Of a stretch of DNA of 64,000 nt, positions 36,195-44,491 are shown in pieces. Positions within the stretch are counted from its first letter, which is position 1. Each line of letters begins with the position of its first letter. This DNA comes from Hymenobacter terricola (lineage in GTDB: Bacteria; Bacteroidota; Bacteroidia; Cytophagales; Hymenobacteraceae): NCBI RefSeq assembly GCF_017921975.2, contig NZ_JAGEMO020000001.1, positions 434,001 through 498,000 of the forward strand, read 5' to 3'. Below the pieces are notes generated by a model. It had not been told where the DNA came from. It saw nothing but the letters and a program-made list of their open reading frames with translations, and made no database searches. Position numbers and translations under genes: made by a program.

Positions 36195-36273
36195 GTAGCG
36201 CGGACTTTGTAGTCCGCGTCCCGAACAAGTCGTTGGGACGGCGTTGGGACGCGGACTACAAAGTCCGCGCTAC
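36195..36273. repeat. Perfect 28-bp inverted repeat, GCGGACTTTGTAGTCCGCG type
   Basis: Arms at 36195-36222 and 36246-36273 are exact reverse complements, and each arm is itself palindromic around CGGACTTTGTAGTCCG. The spacer is 23 bases. The right arm contains the stop codon of the collapsed T9SS remnant. Confidence 0.9.
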
Positions 36274-36457
36274 TCTACCACCACGCGCCGGGCCACGGTG
36301 CCGCCTGTGAGCATCAGCCGCAGGGTGTACACGCCGGGCGCCAGCCCCGTGGTTTCGACCGGGAAGCCGGCCCCGCCGCGCCCAGGGCCAGCAGCAGCGC
36401 GCCGCGCCGGGTGAAACGCAACAACTGCTTGGTAGAAAAAAGGAAAACGTGTTTCAT
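36270..36457 (-). pseudogene. Collapsed T9SS gene: signal peptide joined out of frame to a sorting-domain end
   Basis: From ATG 36455-36457 the minus strand codes a signal-peptide-like start (MKHVFLFSTKQLLRF, TRRGALLLALGAAG). About 30 codons on, a different reading frame codes a typical end of a Type IX sorting domain, GFPVETTGLAPGVYTLRLM followed by GGTVARRVVVE and TAG at 36270-36272. Nothing else of the gene is left between them. The simplest reading is a large internal deletion that also shifted the frame. No intact product is possible from either frame. Confidence 0.7.
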
Positions 36458-36559
36458 GCGAAGGAAAAGAATTGTAAGGGTTAGCATTTAAGCAGCCGTT
36501 GGGCCGCCCAAGATACGGGCGTGGCAGGGCTTCTTGAGGAGTTTTCCCGCAGCCCGGCA

Positions 36560-36682
36560 GGCGAAAGGCCCCCGACGAGCCGTACCCGGCCCTTCGCCAC
36601 TACCGCAACGGTGCCGACGGCCCGTAAGGGGCCCGTCGGCACCGGCGAAAGGGTGGTTACGGGACGTAAGGGGCCTTTCGTC
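36560..36682. other. Large imperfect hairpin of about 120 bases in a gene-free gap
   Basis: A central perfect stem GGTGCCGACGG (36610-36620) / CCGTCGGCACC (36633-36643) is surrounded by a second, imperfect level: 36560-36598 and about 36644-36682 are reverse complements at roughly 28 of 39 positions, including GCGAAAGGCCCC / GGGGCCTTTCGT. The phrase CCCCCGACGAGCCG appears at 36570 and again at 36738. The surrounding gap (36458-36887) holds no credible gene. Confidence 0.6.
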
Positions 36683-36887
36683 GTCGGCGAAGACCGTCCT
36701 ACGCCCCCGCAGCACCTCCGTGGCTGGGGCGACAGCCCCCCGACGAGCCGGAAGCGGCGTGGCGGGCCCATGGGAGCGGCTCGGATGGCCGGGCCGGGGC
36801 AGGTATTGCTAAATAGTTGTATTCTTGTGCGTCGTCAGTTGCCAACGCTTCAACTTATCACCCTTCTTCACTGGCGCGCCATCTACT

Positions 36888-37592
36888 ATGCAGGACCCTA
36901 CCCCCTTTTTTGCTCCCGATTTCTTTGCCACCAAGGACGTGACGCTGCCGCGCCTGCAAAAATTTACGCTCGACGTCATCCAGCGCCTCACCCTGGATAA
37001 CCCCGATGGCGCGTTTACCAAGCTCACCGCCGACCTCACCACTTACTACACCGCCCTGTTCGGCGCGGTCACCGATGGCGACGCTGGTATCAGCCAGCGC
37101 CGCACCAGCGCCCAGTTCATGTGGGGTGCCGTGGCCGACCTCCAGCACCAGCTCGAAGAAGACGAAGCCCTCATCGATTACAAAAGCAAAAAGACTCCGG
37201 CCATCCGCCTGGCCTTCTTTCCCAACGGCCGCCAGGAATACGGCCATGCCACCCTGCTCACCGCCGACCTGCTCTTTGCCCGCGCCGCCGAAGCCGCCAC
37301 CACCCACGCCAACGCCCTGGGGGCCGAGTTCGACGCCACACTCTACACCGGTTTCTACACCGCCTTCAAGAACGCCCGCGACGGCACCGGGGCCGGCGAC
37401 GAGCAGAGCGCCAAGGCCCGCGCCGAAGCCCAGCACCACCGCGCCGACCTCACCCTGCGCCTCTCCGATGCCGTGAAGCTGGTGGCCGCCCAGTTCCCGC
37501 GCGACGAAGCCCGCGCCGCCGCCTACTTCCGCGTGGGCCTGCTGCAAGCCCCCGCCCCGGCCGAGACGGCCAAGGCTACTGTGCAAGGGTAG
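36888..37592 (+). CDS. Hypothetical soluble protein
   Basis: A 234-residue protein without a family I can name. It is Ala-rich and predicted mainly helical, with no signal peptide or membrane segment. The N-terminus MQDPTPFFAPDFFATKDVTLP, the segment LYTGFYTAFKNARDG and the phrase LAFFPNGRQEYGHATLLTADLL stand out. It may be a distant relative of the protein at 29683-30366 (similar length and FPNG/FPNP motif), but this needs a profile comparison. ATG 36888 fits the start of coding character; the upstream in-frame codons are unlike the rest. The gene ends in a strong convergent hairpin. Confidence 0.7.
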   Translation: MQDPTPFFAPDFFATKDVTLPRLQKFTLDVIQRLTLDNPDGAFTKLTADLTTYYTALFGAVTDGDAGISQRRTSAQFMWGAVADLQHQLEEDEALIDYKSKKTPAIRLAFFPNGRQEYGHATLLTADLLFARAAEAATTHANALGAEFDATLYTGFYTAFKNARDGTGAGDEQSAKARAEAQHHRADLTLRLSDAVKLVAAQFPRDEARAAAYFRVGLLQAPAPAETAKATVQG

Positions 37593-37609
37593 TTTCGGCT
37601 GAACGAGAA

Positions 37610-37659
37610 AAAAGCAGAACGTCATGCCGCGCGTAGCCGGGGCATGACGTTCTGCTTTT
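37610..37659. terminator. Bidirectional terminator with AGAACGTCATGCC stem
   Basis: A 19-bp perfect stem AAAAGCAGAACGTCATGCC / GGCATGACGTTCTGCTTTT with a 12-base loop between convergent genes, ending in T4 on either strand. The stem sequence also resembles the CATGC word of other repeats in the window. Confidence 0.8.
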
Positions 37660-37681
37660 CCCGTCTCCCGTTTCTCTACGC

Positions 37682-38884
37682 CTACAGCTTCTCGTACACC
37701 ACGGCCGCGCCCTGGCCCACGCCCACGCACATCACGGCCAGGCCGTAGCGCATGCCTTCGCGGCGGTGCATCTCGTGCAGCAGCGTGGCCGTGATGCGGG
37801 CGCCCGAGCTGCCCAGCGGGTGGCCCATGGCAATGGAGCCGCCGTTCACGTTCACCTTGGCCATGTCGAGGCCCAGCTCGCGCACGCACACGATGCTCTG
37901 GGCCGCAAAGGCCTCGTTCAGCTCAATCAGGTCGATGTCGTCCAGCGTCAGGCCGGCGCGTTGGAGCACCTTGCGGGTGGCCGGAATCGGCCCCAGGCCC
38001 ATCACCGACGGGTCGACGCCGACCACGGCCGAGGCCACCACCCGCGCCAGGGGCTTGAGGTTGTAGCGGGCCAGGGCGTCCTCGTTCACCATGAGCACGG
38101 CCGCCGCCCCGTCGTTGATGCCGGCCGAGTTGCCGGCCGTCACGGTGCCGCCGTCGGGCTGGAAAGCGGGCCGGATGGTGGCCAGCTTTTCCATCGACGA
38201 AAAGCGCGGCTGCTCGTCGGTATCGAACAGGGCCGTGTCGCCCTTGGGGCTCGGGATGAACACGGGCACGATTTCCTTGCGGAAGCGGCCTTTTTCCAGG
38301 GCCCGGGCGTATTTGCGCTGGCTTTCGAAGGCAAAGGCGTCCTGCTCCTCGCGGGTCACGCCGTACTGTTTGGCCACGTTCTCGGCCGTCTGGCCCATGG
38401 CGTAGGGGTAGTGCATCTTGCTCAGGCGCGGGTTCACGAAGCGCCAGCCCAGCGTCGTATCATGGGCCGTGAGCTCCCGGCCGAAGGCCGATTCCGACTT
38501 GGCCATCACGAACGGGGCGCGGGTCATGCTCTCGGCCCCGCCGGCCAGAAACACGTCGCCTTCGCCGCATTTCAGGGCACGGGCCGCGTCCATGATGCTT
38601 TGCAGGCCCGAGGCGCAGAGGCGGTTCACGGTGTTGCCGGGCACGGTGATGGGCAGGCCGGCCAGGAGCGCGGCCATGCGGGCCACGTTGCGGTTGTCTT
38701 CCCCGGCCTGGTTGGCGGCGCCAATGATGACGTCTTCCACGGCACTTTTATCAACGGAAGGATTGCGGCGCAGGAGCTCACGCAGAACGTGAGCGGCCAA
38801 ATCATCGGGGCGGACGCTGCTCAGCGCACCGCCAAATTTTCCAATCGGGGTACGCACCGCGTCCACGATATAAGCAGTTGGCAT
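37682..38884 (-). CDS. Thiolase (acetyl-CoA C-acyltransferase)
   Basis: A 400-residue soluble enzyme of the thiolase fold. The nucleophile Cys90 lies in VNRLCASGLQS, GGAESMTRAPFVM follows, the catalytic His is in NGGSIAMGHPLGSSGARI and the second Cys in AVMCVGVGQGAAVVYE. The length and NRLCASG phrase are closest to 3-oxoadipyl-CoA / degradative thiolases (PcaF/PaaJ, FadA), but a biosynthetic acetyl-CoA acetyltransferase role cannot be excluded without neighbours from a pathway. The ATG at 38882-38884 gives MPTAYIVDAVRTPIGKFGG, the family start. Confidence 0.9.
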   Translation of the reverse strand: MPTAYIVDAVRTPIGKFGGALSSVRPDDLAAHVLRELLRRNPSVDKSAVEDVIIGAANQAGEDNRNVARMAALLAGLPITVPGNTVNRLCASGLQSIMDAARALKCGEGDVFLAGGAESMTRAPFVMAKSESAFGRELTAHDTTLGWRFVNPRLSKMHYPYAMGQTAENVAKQYGVTREEQDAFAFESQRKYARALEKGRFRKEIVPVFIPSPKGDTALFDTDEQPRFSSMEKLATIRPAFQPDGGTVTAGNSAGINDGAAAVLMVNEDALARYNLKPLARVVASAVVGVDPSVMGLGPIPATRKVLQRAGLTLDDIDLIELNEAFAAQSIVCVRELGLDMAKVNVNGGSIAMGHPLGSSGARITATLLHEMHRREGMRYGLAVMCVGVGQGAAVVYEKL

Positions 38885-38977
38885 TAGTAAGAGGGTATCA
38901 GGTGCGGCGCAAGCGCCGGATGGGATTAAATTTGCAGCCCCGGCACAGGTCCGAGGCTTTTCTACATTACAACAAAG

Positions 38978-39451
38978 ATGATACAAAGAATCCAAAGCGT
39001 GTTTTTACTCCTGCTGGCGCTGGCCATGCTCAGCGTGCTGGCCCTGCCGCTGTGGCACAAAGTCGACGGCCTCACCCACCAGGAGCTTACCCTCACCGCC
39101 TTCGGTTTCCAGGCCCAGGGCCTGCAAGTGCCGGCCGGAACCGGCCCGGTGTGGGTGATTGGTCTGCTGGCCGCCGCATCGGCCGCCGTGGCCGCGTTCG
39201 AGATTTTCCAGTTCCGCAGCCGGGCCCGGCAGCTGTTGCTGGGCTCCGTCAACCTGCTGCTCATCGTGGCTACGCTCGGGGCCATGTTCTATTTCTCCAA
39301 CAAAGGCGAGCAGCTGCTCAACCTCAAGCTGGAAGGAGGCTTCCTGGCCGGCTTCTACCTGCCCACCCTGGCCCTCGTGCTGAACCTGCTGGCCAACCGC
39401 TTCATCCGCCGCGACGACCAGCTGGTGCGCAGCATGGACCGCCTGCGGTAA
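38978..39451 (+). CDS. DUF4293 membrane protein
   Basis: A 157-residue protein with four predicted membrane segments (about residues 8-24, 57-75, 86-104 and 121-139). The opening MIQRIQSVFLLLLALAML and the phrase FYFSNKGEQLLNLKLEGGF fit the Bacteroidota family DUF4293. Function unknown. It is divergent from the thiolase gene over a 93-base gap and ends in a strong terminator shared with the convergent DUF4476 gene. Confidence 0.88.
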   Translation: MIQRIQSVFLLLLALAMLSVLALPLWHKVDGLTHQELTLTAFGFQAQGLQVPAGTGPVWVIGLLAAASAAVAAFEIFQFRSRARQLLLGSVNLLLIVATLGAMFYFSNKGEQLLNLKLEGGFLAGFYLPTLALVLNLLANRFIRRDDQLVRSMDRLR

Positions 39452-39466
39452 TCCCGCCGCACCAAC

Positions 39467-39507
39467 CACCAAAAAGGCCGCCGAGAACATCTCGGCGGCC
39501 TTTTTGG
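39467..39507. terminator. Bidirectional terminator between DUF4293 and DUF4476 genes
   Basis: Perfect 18-bp stem ACCAAAAAGGCCGCCGAG / CTCGGCGGCCTTTTTGGT with a 5-base loop. Confidence 0.9.
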
Positions 39508-39522
39508 TAGCAGGGCCAGGGG

Positions 39523-40488
39523 TTAATTGCGGGGCTCGGCGCTCACGGCCTGCTGCACCTCGCGCTTGCTGGCCTCAAAGCTGAAGGCCGAATACACGCG
39601 GCTAAAATTCTGAACGTCGGCTACGTGGGCGTAGCCAAACTTGGCCAGCTCCACGCGGGCCGCGTCGAAATTCAGCAGCAGCAGCAGGCGCTTCAGGTCG
39701 TCGGCCTGAATGGAGCTCTGGTCCAGGGCCTGCTTGGCCAGGTCCAGCTTGCTGGCCTCATCGGGCTGCTGCCGCAGGTCCTGCAGCAGGGCGTTCACGT
39801 CCTGCGGGTCCATCATGCGGTAGCTGCCCGCCGGAGCGCCGGGGTAATTGCCCGGGCCACTATTGGGGCCGTTGTAGCTGCCGTTGGGGTTGTTCGGGGC
39901 GTTGTTGTAGCCGCCATTGGGGTTGTTCGGGGCGTTGTTATAGCCGCCCTGGGGTCCGTTGTTGTAGCCACCTCCGTTGTTGGGGCCGGGGGCCGGAGCA
40001 TTGCCGTAGCCGCCATTGGGGCCGCCGTAGTAAGGGTCATTGCTGCCGTAGCCGCCCTGGGGGGCCTGGGGGTAAGGCGTGGGGCTGTTGTAGCCGCCAC
40101 CCTGGCCCGGGTAGCCGGGGCCATAGCCGCCGCGGCCATACAGCGGCACCGCGCTCACCTGCCGCAGGTCGAGCGGCCAGCCGGGTCTGGACACCAGCAC
40201 AAACGTGGTTTCGAGGCCGGGCTGCAGCCACACCTGGCTACGAAAACGCACCAGCCGGCCGTAGGCAGCGGGCAGGGTAAACTCGGCCCAGTGCTGGCCG
40301 GGCAACACCTGGTCGAGGTGCACCTGCCGGGCCAGGCCGCGCGTGAGCGGCCGCCCGTCGAGCACGAGGCCAAACGGCAGGCCGCGCTCCGAGGTAAAAT
40401 TGACATTGGCAACCGCGGGCGGGTACGCCAGCGCAGGGGCCACCGCCGCAAACAAACCGGCCAAGGCAAGAAGTAAGGCCTTTTTCAT
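39523..40488 (-). CDS. Exported DUF4476 protein with Gly/Asn/Tyr repeat linker
   Basis: A 321-residue exported protein. The signal peptide MKKALLLALAGLFAAVAPALA is followed by a beta-rich domain (about 25-115), a long low-complexity linker (about 118-222) with the unit GGYNNAPNNPN present twice in near-identical DNA copies (about 39882-39950), and a C-terminal DUF4476 helical domain (about 225-320; MMDPQDVNALLQDLRQQPDE ... VQNFSRVYSAFSFEASKREV). Function unknown. The linker is glycine-rich and probably flexible; its repeats could change number by slippage. Confidence 0.85.
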   Translation of the reverse strand: MKKALLLALAGLFAAVAPALAYPPAVANVNFTSERGLPFGLVLDGRPLTRGLARQVHLDQVLPGQHWAEFTLPAAYGRLVRFRSQVWLQPGLETTFVLVSRPGWPLDLRQVSAVPLYGRGGYGPGYPGQGGGYNSPTPYPQAPQGGYGSNDPYYGGPNGGYGNAPAPGPNNGGGYNNGPQGGYNNAPNNPNGGYNNAPNNPNGSYNGPNSGPGNYPGAPAGSYRMMDPQDVNALLQDLRQQPDEASKLDLAKQALDQSSIQADDLKRLLLLLNFDAARVELAKFGYAHVADVQNFSRVYSAFSFEASKREVQQAVSAEPRN

Positions 40489-40594
40489 GGCACTAAAGGG
40501 GAATACCTACCGGTGATTCCGGCGGGTATTTACGTTGATTTCAAAAGGTGTGCCACGTTCCAATAGGTCGGATTAGGGGCCTTCGCAAGCCGGT

Positions 40595-42148
40595 TTATTG
40601 CCCCAGCGTGGTGCGGTCGGCCCGGTGGAATCCAAACCCGTTGGCGACGGTCAGGCTCATCTCAAACAGCGTCTGCCGGGAGGTGTAGTCAACTTCAATG
40701 ATTCGGCCTCCCTGGCCGCTGGCGGTGGGCACCTGGTAGCCGGGACAAAACAGCACATGGTTGGTGCCGGGCAGAAACTGCACGCGCGACACAATGGACG
40801 AAAACGTGTCGGCGCCCCGCTCCTTGCCGTATTCCCACACTTGCTGCACGGTCATGTGCACCGGGTCGATGCGGTATTCGACGGCCCGGCTGTACACGGC
40901 ATTCGTCAGGCCGAAGTTGCGATGCGTGCCGTTGTCAAACAGCATCCAGTCGCCGTTGGGCATCTTCGTGGGCGAGTGCTGGTACCAGTTCCATTCGAAG
41001 TCGGGCCGGTTGGTGTTGCCCAGCAAAACGTCGGTATCGGTGATGAGCGCGCCGTTGGCGTCAAGGGGGGTCAGCAGGTAGTTGTTCAGGTCCTGCCCGC
41101 GCCGGTTGGTGCCCCAGCCCTTGTGCGGGGCCAGAATCCAGACAATCTGGTCGCTGTAGCTCACCTTCACCACGCCCTGGAAGCGGCCCGAAATCACGAC
41201 GGTATTATCGGCAGGGTCATACATCACGGCGTTGATGTGCAGCCAATCCTGCGGGTCGCTTTCCAGCGCGGTGCGGCCCTCGTCGAGTAGCGCCCGCAGG
41301 TCCCATTCGTGCACCACGGCGCCGGTGGTGCGGTTCAGCTCAATCACGAAGTCTTCCACGGTGGGCCCGCCGCTGAGGTTCGTGCTGCCGTCTTTGCTCA
41401 CCGTAACGAGGAAATTGCCGTCGGGCTTTTCGTACGCTTCGTGGTGGAACGTGTAGCCGGGCAGGTCCCAGGTCGCGACCGATTTGCCGAAGGCATCCAC
41501 CTCATAAAGCTTGCCGGTGGTTTTGTCGCCGAAAAAATAATCGCCATTCTTCAGGCGGCTGATGCCGCAGTCGTACGCCAGGTGGTTGAGGGTGGGATGG
41601 GTCGAAAAATCCAGCAGCCAGCGGATGTCGCCGTAATTATCCACCACAAAAGGCACGTAAGGGTCCGTGCGGCTGAAATTGCTCACCAGGCTCAGCGCGC
41701 CGCCCAGCGCGGCTGCGGGCGGCGTGGTAACGGTGATGGCCGTGGGCAGATTGGCGGGCAGGAAGCCGGTTCGCACCGTTAGTGTGTCGGTCAGCACGGT
41801 CTGGCCATTGTCAGCGGTGAAGGTAACTGTCACGAAATTAGCCCAGTTGGCATACAAGCCCAGGATGGGCGCCACATGCGTCGGGCCCGCGTCGTGGATG
41901 TGCTGCGTGATATCGGATGCGGGGCCGTGTTTACCGTGCACGACCACCGTGGTAGTCCCCGCCCCGGTGGTACTAAAGGTGAGCTGGGCCGAAAGTGGCG
42001 CGTAGCCCGACGGATTGAGCAGGAGGGTGCTGCGGGGAATCGGAGACGACTGTACGGTGGGCACCGGCACCACGACATCGTCTTTGCGGCAACTGCTCAG
42101 GCAAGTCATAAAGATGCCTATTGAGAGCAGGGAAAGGTGTTTCAACAT
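40595..42148 (-). CDS. Arylsulfotransferase (ASST)-family lipoprotein
   Basis: A 517-residue predicted lipoprotein: leader MLKHLSLLSIGIFMTCLSSC with lipobox Cys20. The N-terminal part (about 25-145) is a beta-sandwich; the rest is a six-bladed propeller-like domain typical of aryl-sulfate sulfotransferases, with YTFHHEAYEKPDGNFLVTV, VVHEWDLRAL, DWLHINAVMYDPADNTVVISGR, YSDQIVWILAPHKGW and DFEWNWYQHSP. Enzymes of this family transfer sulfate between phenolic compounds; the catalytic His is likely the one in WLHINAV or FHHEAY. The substrate is unknown. Confidence 0.85.
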   Translation of the reverse strand: MLKHLSLLSIGIFMTCLSSCRKDDVVVPVPTVQSSPIPRSTLLLNPSGYAPLSAQLTFSTTGAGTTTVVVHGKHGPASDITQHIHDAGPTHVAPILGLYANWANFVTVTFTADNGQTVLTDTLTVRTGFLPANLPTAITVTTPPAAALGGALSLVSNFSRTDPYVPFVVDNYGDIRWLLDFSTHPTLNHLAYDCGISRLKNGDYFFGDKTTGKLYEVDAFGKSVATWDLPGYTFHHEAYEKPDGNFLVTVSKDGSTNLSGGPTVEDFVIELNRTTGAVVHEWDLRALLDEGRTALESDPQDWLHINAVMYDPADNTVVISGRFQGVVKVSYSDQIVWILAPHKGWGTNRRGQDLNNYLLTPLDANGALITDTDVLLGNTNRPDFEWNWYQHSPTKMPNGDWMLFDNGTHRNFGLTNAVYSRAVEYRIDPVHMTVQQVWEYGKERGADTFSSIVSRVQFLPGTNHVLFCPGYQVPTASGQGGRIIEVDYTSRQTLFEMSLTVANGFGFHRADRTTLGQ

Positions 42149-42412
42149 AGGTAAAAAAGGAGAGAGTGGAAAAGCGCAACATTGGCCTATTTGCCAAAAA
42201 TGCTAGTCGCTAGACCGTGGCAGACAAGCCAGGTTTAGCGGCCAGCGGCAAAAAAATGTGCCCATGAGGGGGCACGCTGCCACGCCAGCACCCAGCCCAA
42301 ACCTGGCGGCGCGCTCCCGCGATGCTCGGCTCCAATCGACCAACTTGTTAGCGTATTCGACTAAGCGTGGTATGAACGTTCTTTTCCTGTCTCCTCTGAA
42401 AGGATAAGGCGC
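42149..42412. other. Gap upstream of the arylsulfotransferase gene
   Basis: No gene is seen. It contains a small hairpin GTGCCC/GGGCAC near 42258-42276 and presumably the minus-strand promoter of the arylsulfotransferase gene. Confidence 0.4.
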
Positions 42413-42451
42413 AAAAAAAGCCCCCGCAACCGAAGTTGCGGGGGCTTTTTT
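42413..42451 (-). terminator. Rho-independent terminator of the OmpA-like lipoprotein gene
   Basis: An extended stem AGCCCCCGCAAC / GTTGCGGGGGCT with loop CGAA, A7 on the left and T6 on the right; on the minus strand it directly follows the OmpA-like gene. Confidence 0.9.
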
Positions 42452-42468
42452 GGAGGCGGCAAGTGAAC

Positions 42469-44391
42469 TTACTTGGCGACCCTCGTCACTTTGAACTCGG
42501 TGCGGCGGTTGCGCTGGTATTCTTCTTCGGTCTTGGCATTGAGCACCACCGGGCGGGTTTCGCCGTAGCCCTTGGCCGTAATGCGGGCCTTGTCCACGCC
42601 CTTGCTCACGATGTAGGCCACCGCGGCTTCAGCCCGCTGTTGCGAGAGCTTCATGTTGTAGGCATCCTTGCCGCGCGAGTCGGTGTGCGAGCTCAGCTCG
42701 ATGGAGATTTTGGGGTTGTCCACCAGCGTCTGCACCAGCGTATCGAGGCGAATGGCGGCATCCGGACGGATGTCGTACTTATTGTAGTCGTAGAAAATGT
42801 CTTTGACTTCGATGGCCCGGGCGAGGATGATTTTGTTCAGTGTGAGCGATACCGGCAGCTGAATGTCGTTCGTCAGGTTGGGCAGCTGGTCCTGGGTAGG
42901 CTTGCGGCCCACGGTGCTCACGGTGGTGCGGGCGGCAAAGTCGCCGGGGCGCTCGGCGCGCACCGTGTAGCTCGTCACCGAGTCCAGCTTCAGGCTGAAT
43001 TTGCCATCGGCGCCGCTGGTGGCAGTCTGGGACTGGCCGTTGGCGCTGGCCACGGTCACGGTCGCACCGGCAATGGGCGTCGTCGTATTGGCTTTGTCGT
43101 CGTGCTCCAGCACGGTACCGTCAGCGTAGAAGGTCACCAGCTTGAGCGGCTTCTTCTTGAACATATACTCGTCGTCCGAGCCTTTGCCACCGGCGCGGTT
43201 CGAGCTGAACAGGCCGGTGTTGTCGGCCATCGGCACGGGGGCGAAATCGTCGGCCGTGCTGTTCACATCGGCGCCAAGGTTCACGGGCTGGCCCGCTTTC
43301 ACCATGAAGAGGTCGAGCTTGCCCAGGCCGGGGCGCCCGTCGGTAGCGAAGTACAGCGTGCCGTCGGGGGCTACGCCGGGGAAGTTGTCGTTGCCTGCCG
43401 AGTTGATGCTTTCGCCCAGGTTTTCGGCCGGCGAGAAGCGGCCGTTGGGGCCCAGCGTGGATTTGTACAGGTCGTTGCCGCCCTGCCCGCCCTTGCGGGA
43501 GGAAGCAAAATATAGCGTGGTGCCGTCGGGGGCGAAAGCCGGCGAAAAGTCGTCGGCGGTGCGGTCGTTGATGTTGGCCAGGACCGGCTCGGTCCAGGCG
43601 CCGGCTTTGAAGTAGGAAATCCAGAGGTCGACGCTCAGGTAGCCTTTTTTGCTGCCGTCGTTCGAGCGGGCAAACACCATCGTCTTGCCATCCGGGGTGT
43701 AGGTGGCGCTGGCTTCGTGCTTGTTTTCGGTGTTGAAGGGGCCTTCGAGCTTGCGCACGGTGCCGCCGCTCATGGCCGCCGCGTTGTCAAACTTGATGGC
43801 GTACAGGTCTTCGAAGTTCTCCCCGTTGCCGAGGAACTTCTTGCCGTCGCGGCCCGAAGTGAAGATGAAATCACCGGTGCTGGCCAGCATGGTGCCACCA
43901 AAATCCGAACCGGCCGAATTCAGGGCGTCCACCGGCATCACATCGTACTTGTTTTTAACGGCGGCTACGGCCTTGCTGGCCGTGGCGTTCTTGCTTTCAG
44001 CGTCGGCGCGGGCAGCCAGCGTGCGGTTGCCCCCGCTGCTGGCGTAGGTTGCAAATTGGGTGGCGGCTTCGTCGTATTTGCCGTTGGCTTTCAACGCCTC
44101 AGCGTAGCGGAAGCCAGCGTCGGCGTTTTTCACGCCGCCATCGAGGGCGGCCTTATAGAAGGGTTCACTTTGCTCAATCCGGTTGGACAACCGGTACGCT
44201 TCACCAAGCCGGAAATTTGCAATGGCGGCGTTTTTTCCCTTGGCCACATCGGCCTGATACAGGGGAATGGCCAGCTCATACTGGCCTCGGGCGAATTGTT
44301 TGTCGCCCTTGCTCATGCTGCCCGTGGTGGCACAGCTGCTCAATAGCGCAACAGAACCAGCCGCAGTGCAGACGAATAATAGTTTCCTCAT
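42469..44391 (-). CDS. OmpA-family lipoprotein with TPR, PD40 propeller and CRD (PorE/SprE-like architecture)
   Basis: A 640-residue outer-membrane lipoprotein. The leader MRKLLFVCTAAGSVALLSSC ends in a lipobox Cys. It is followed by TPR-like repeats (about 25-125; QFARGQYELAIPLYQADVA), a WD40-like PD40 propeller (about 150-430; KTMVFARSND, FAPDGTTLYFASSRKGGQGGND, VAPDGTLYFATDGRPG), a regulatory beta-sandwich (about 440-530) and a C-terminal OmpA peptidoglycan-binding domain (ELSSHTDSRGKDAYNMKLSQ, NRRTEFKV). This order equals that of PorE of the Type IX secretion machinery, which ties the machine to peptidoglycan. Other PD40-OmpA proteins share it, so the role is probable only. A G9 run (44404-44412) lies 13-21 bases before the start. 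Confidence 0.85.
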   Translation of the reverse strand: MRKLLFVCTAAGSVALLSSCATTGSMSKGDKQFARGQYELAIPLYQADVAKGKNAAIANFRLGEAYRLSNRIEQSEPFYKAALDGGVKNADAGFRYAEALKANGKYDEAATQFATYASSGGNRTLAARADAESKNATASKAVAAVKNKYDVMPVDALNSAGSDFGGTMLASTGDFIFTSGRDGKKFLGNGENFEDLYAIKFDNAAAMSGGTVRKLEGPFNTENKHEASATYTPDGKTMVFARSNDGSKKGYLSVDLWISYFKAGAWTEPVLANINDRTADDFSPAFAPDGTTLYFASSRKGGQGGNDLYKSTLGPNGRFSPAENLGESINSAGNDNFPGVAPDGTLYFATDGRPGLGKLDLFMVKAGQPVNLGADVNSTADDFAPVPMADNTGLFSSNRAGGKGSDDEYMFKKKPLKLVTFYADGTVLEHDDKANTTTPIAGATVTVASANGQSQTATSGADGKFSLKLDSVTSYTVRAERPGDFAARTTVSTVGRKPTQDQLPNLTNDIQLPVSLTLNKIILARAIEVKDIFYDYNKYDIRPDAAIRLDTLVQTLVDNPKISIELSSHTDSRGKDAYNMKLSQQRAEAAVAYIVSKGVDKARITAKGYGETRPVVLNAKTEEEYQRNRRTEFKVTRVAK

Positions 44392-44491
44392 AGGTGGTGT
44401 GATGGGGGGGGGTGGAGAGGGAGGGGGGAACCGGGAAATATTCCCGATTTGGCATTTTTGGGTTAGCAATAATACTACGTTTAGGTAGGAT

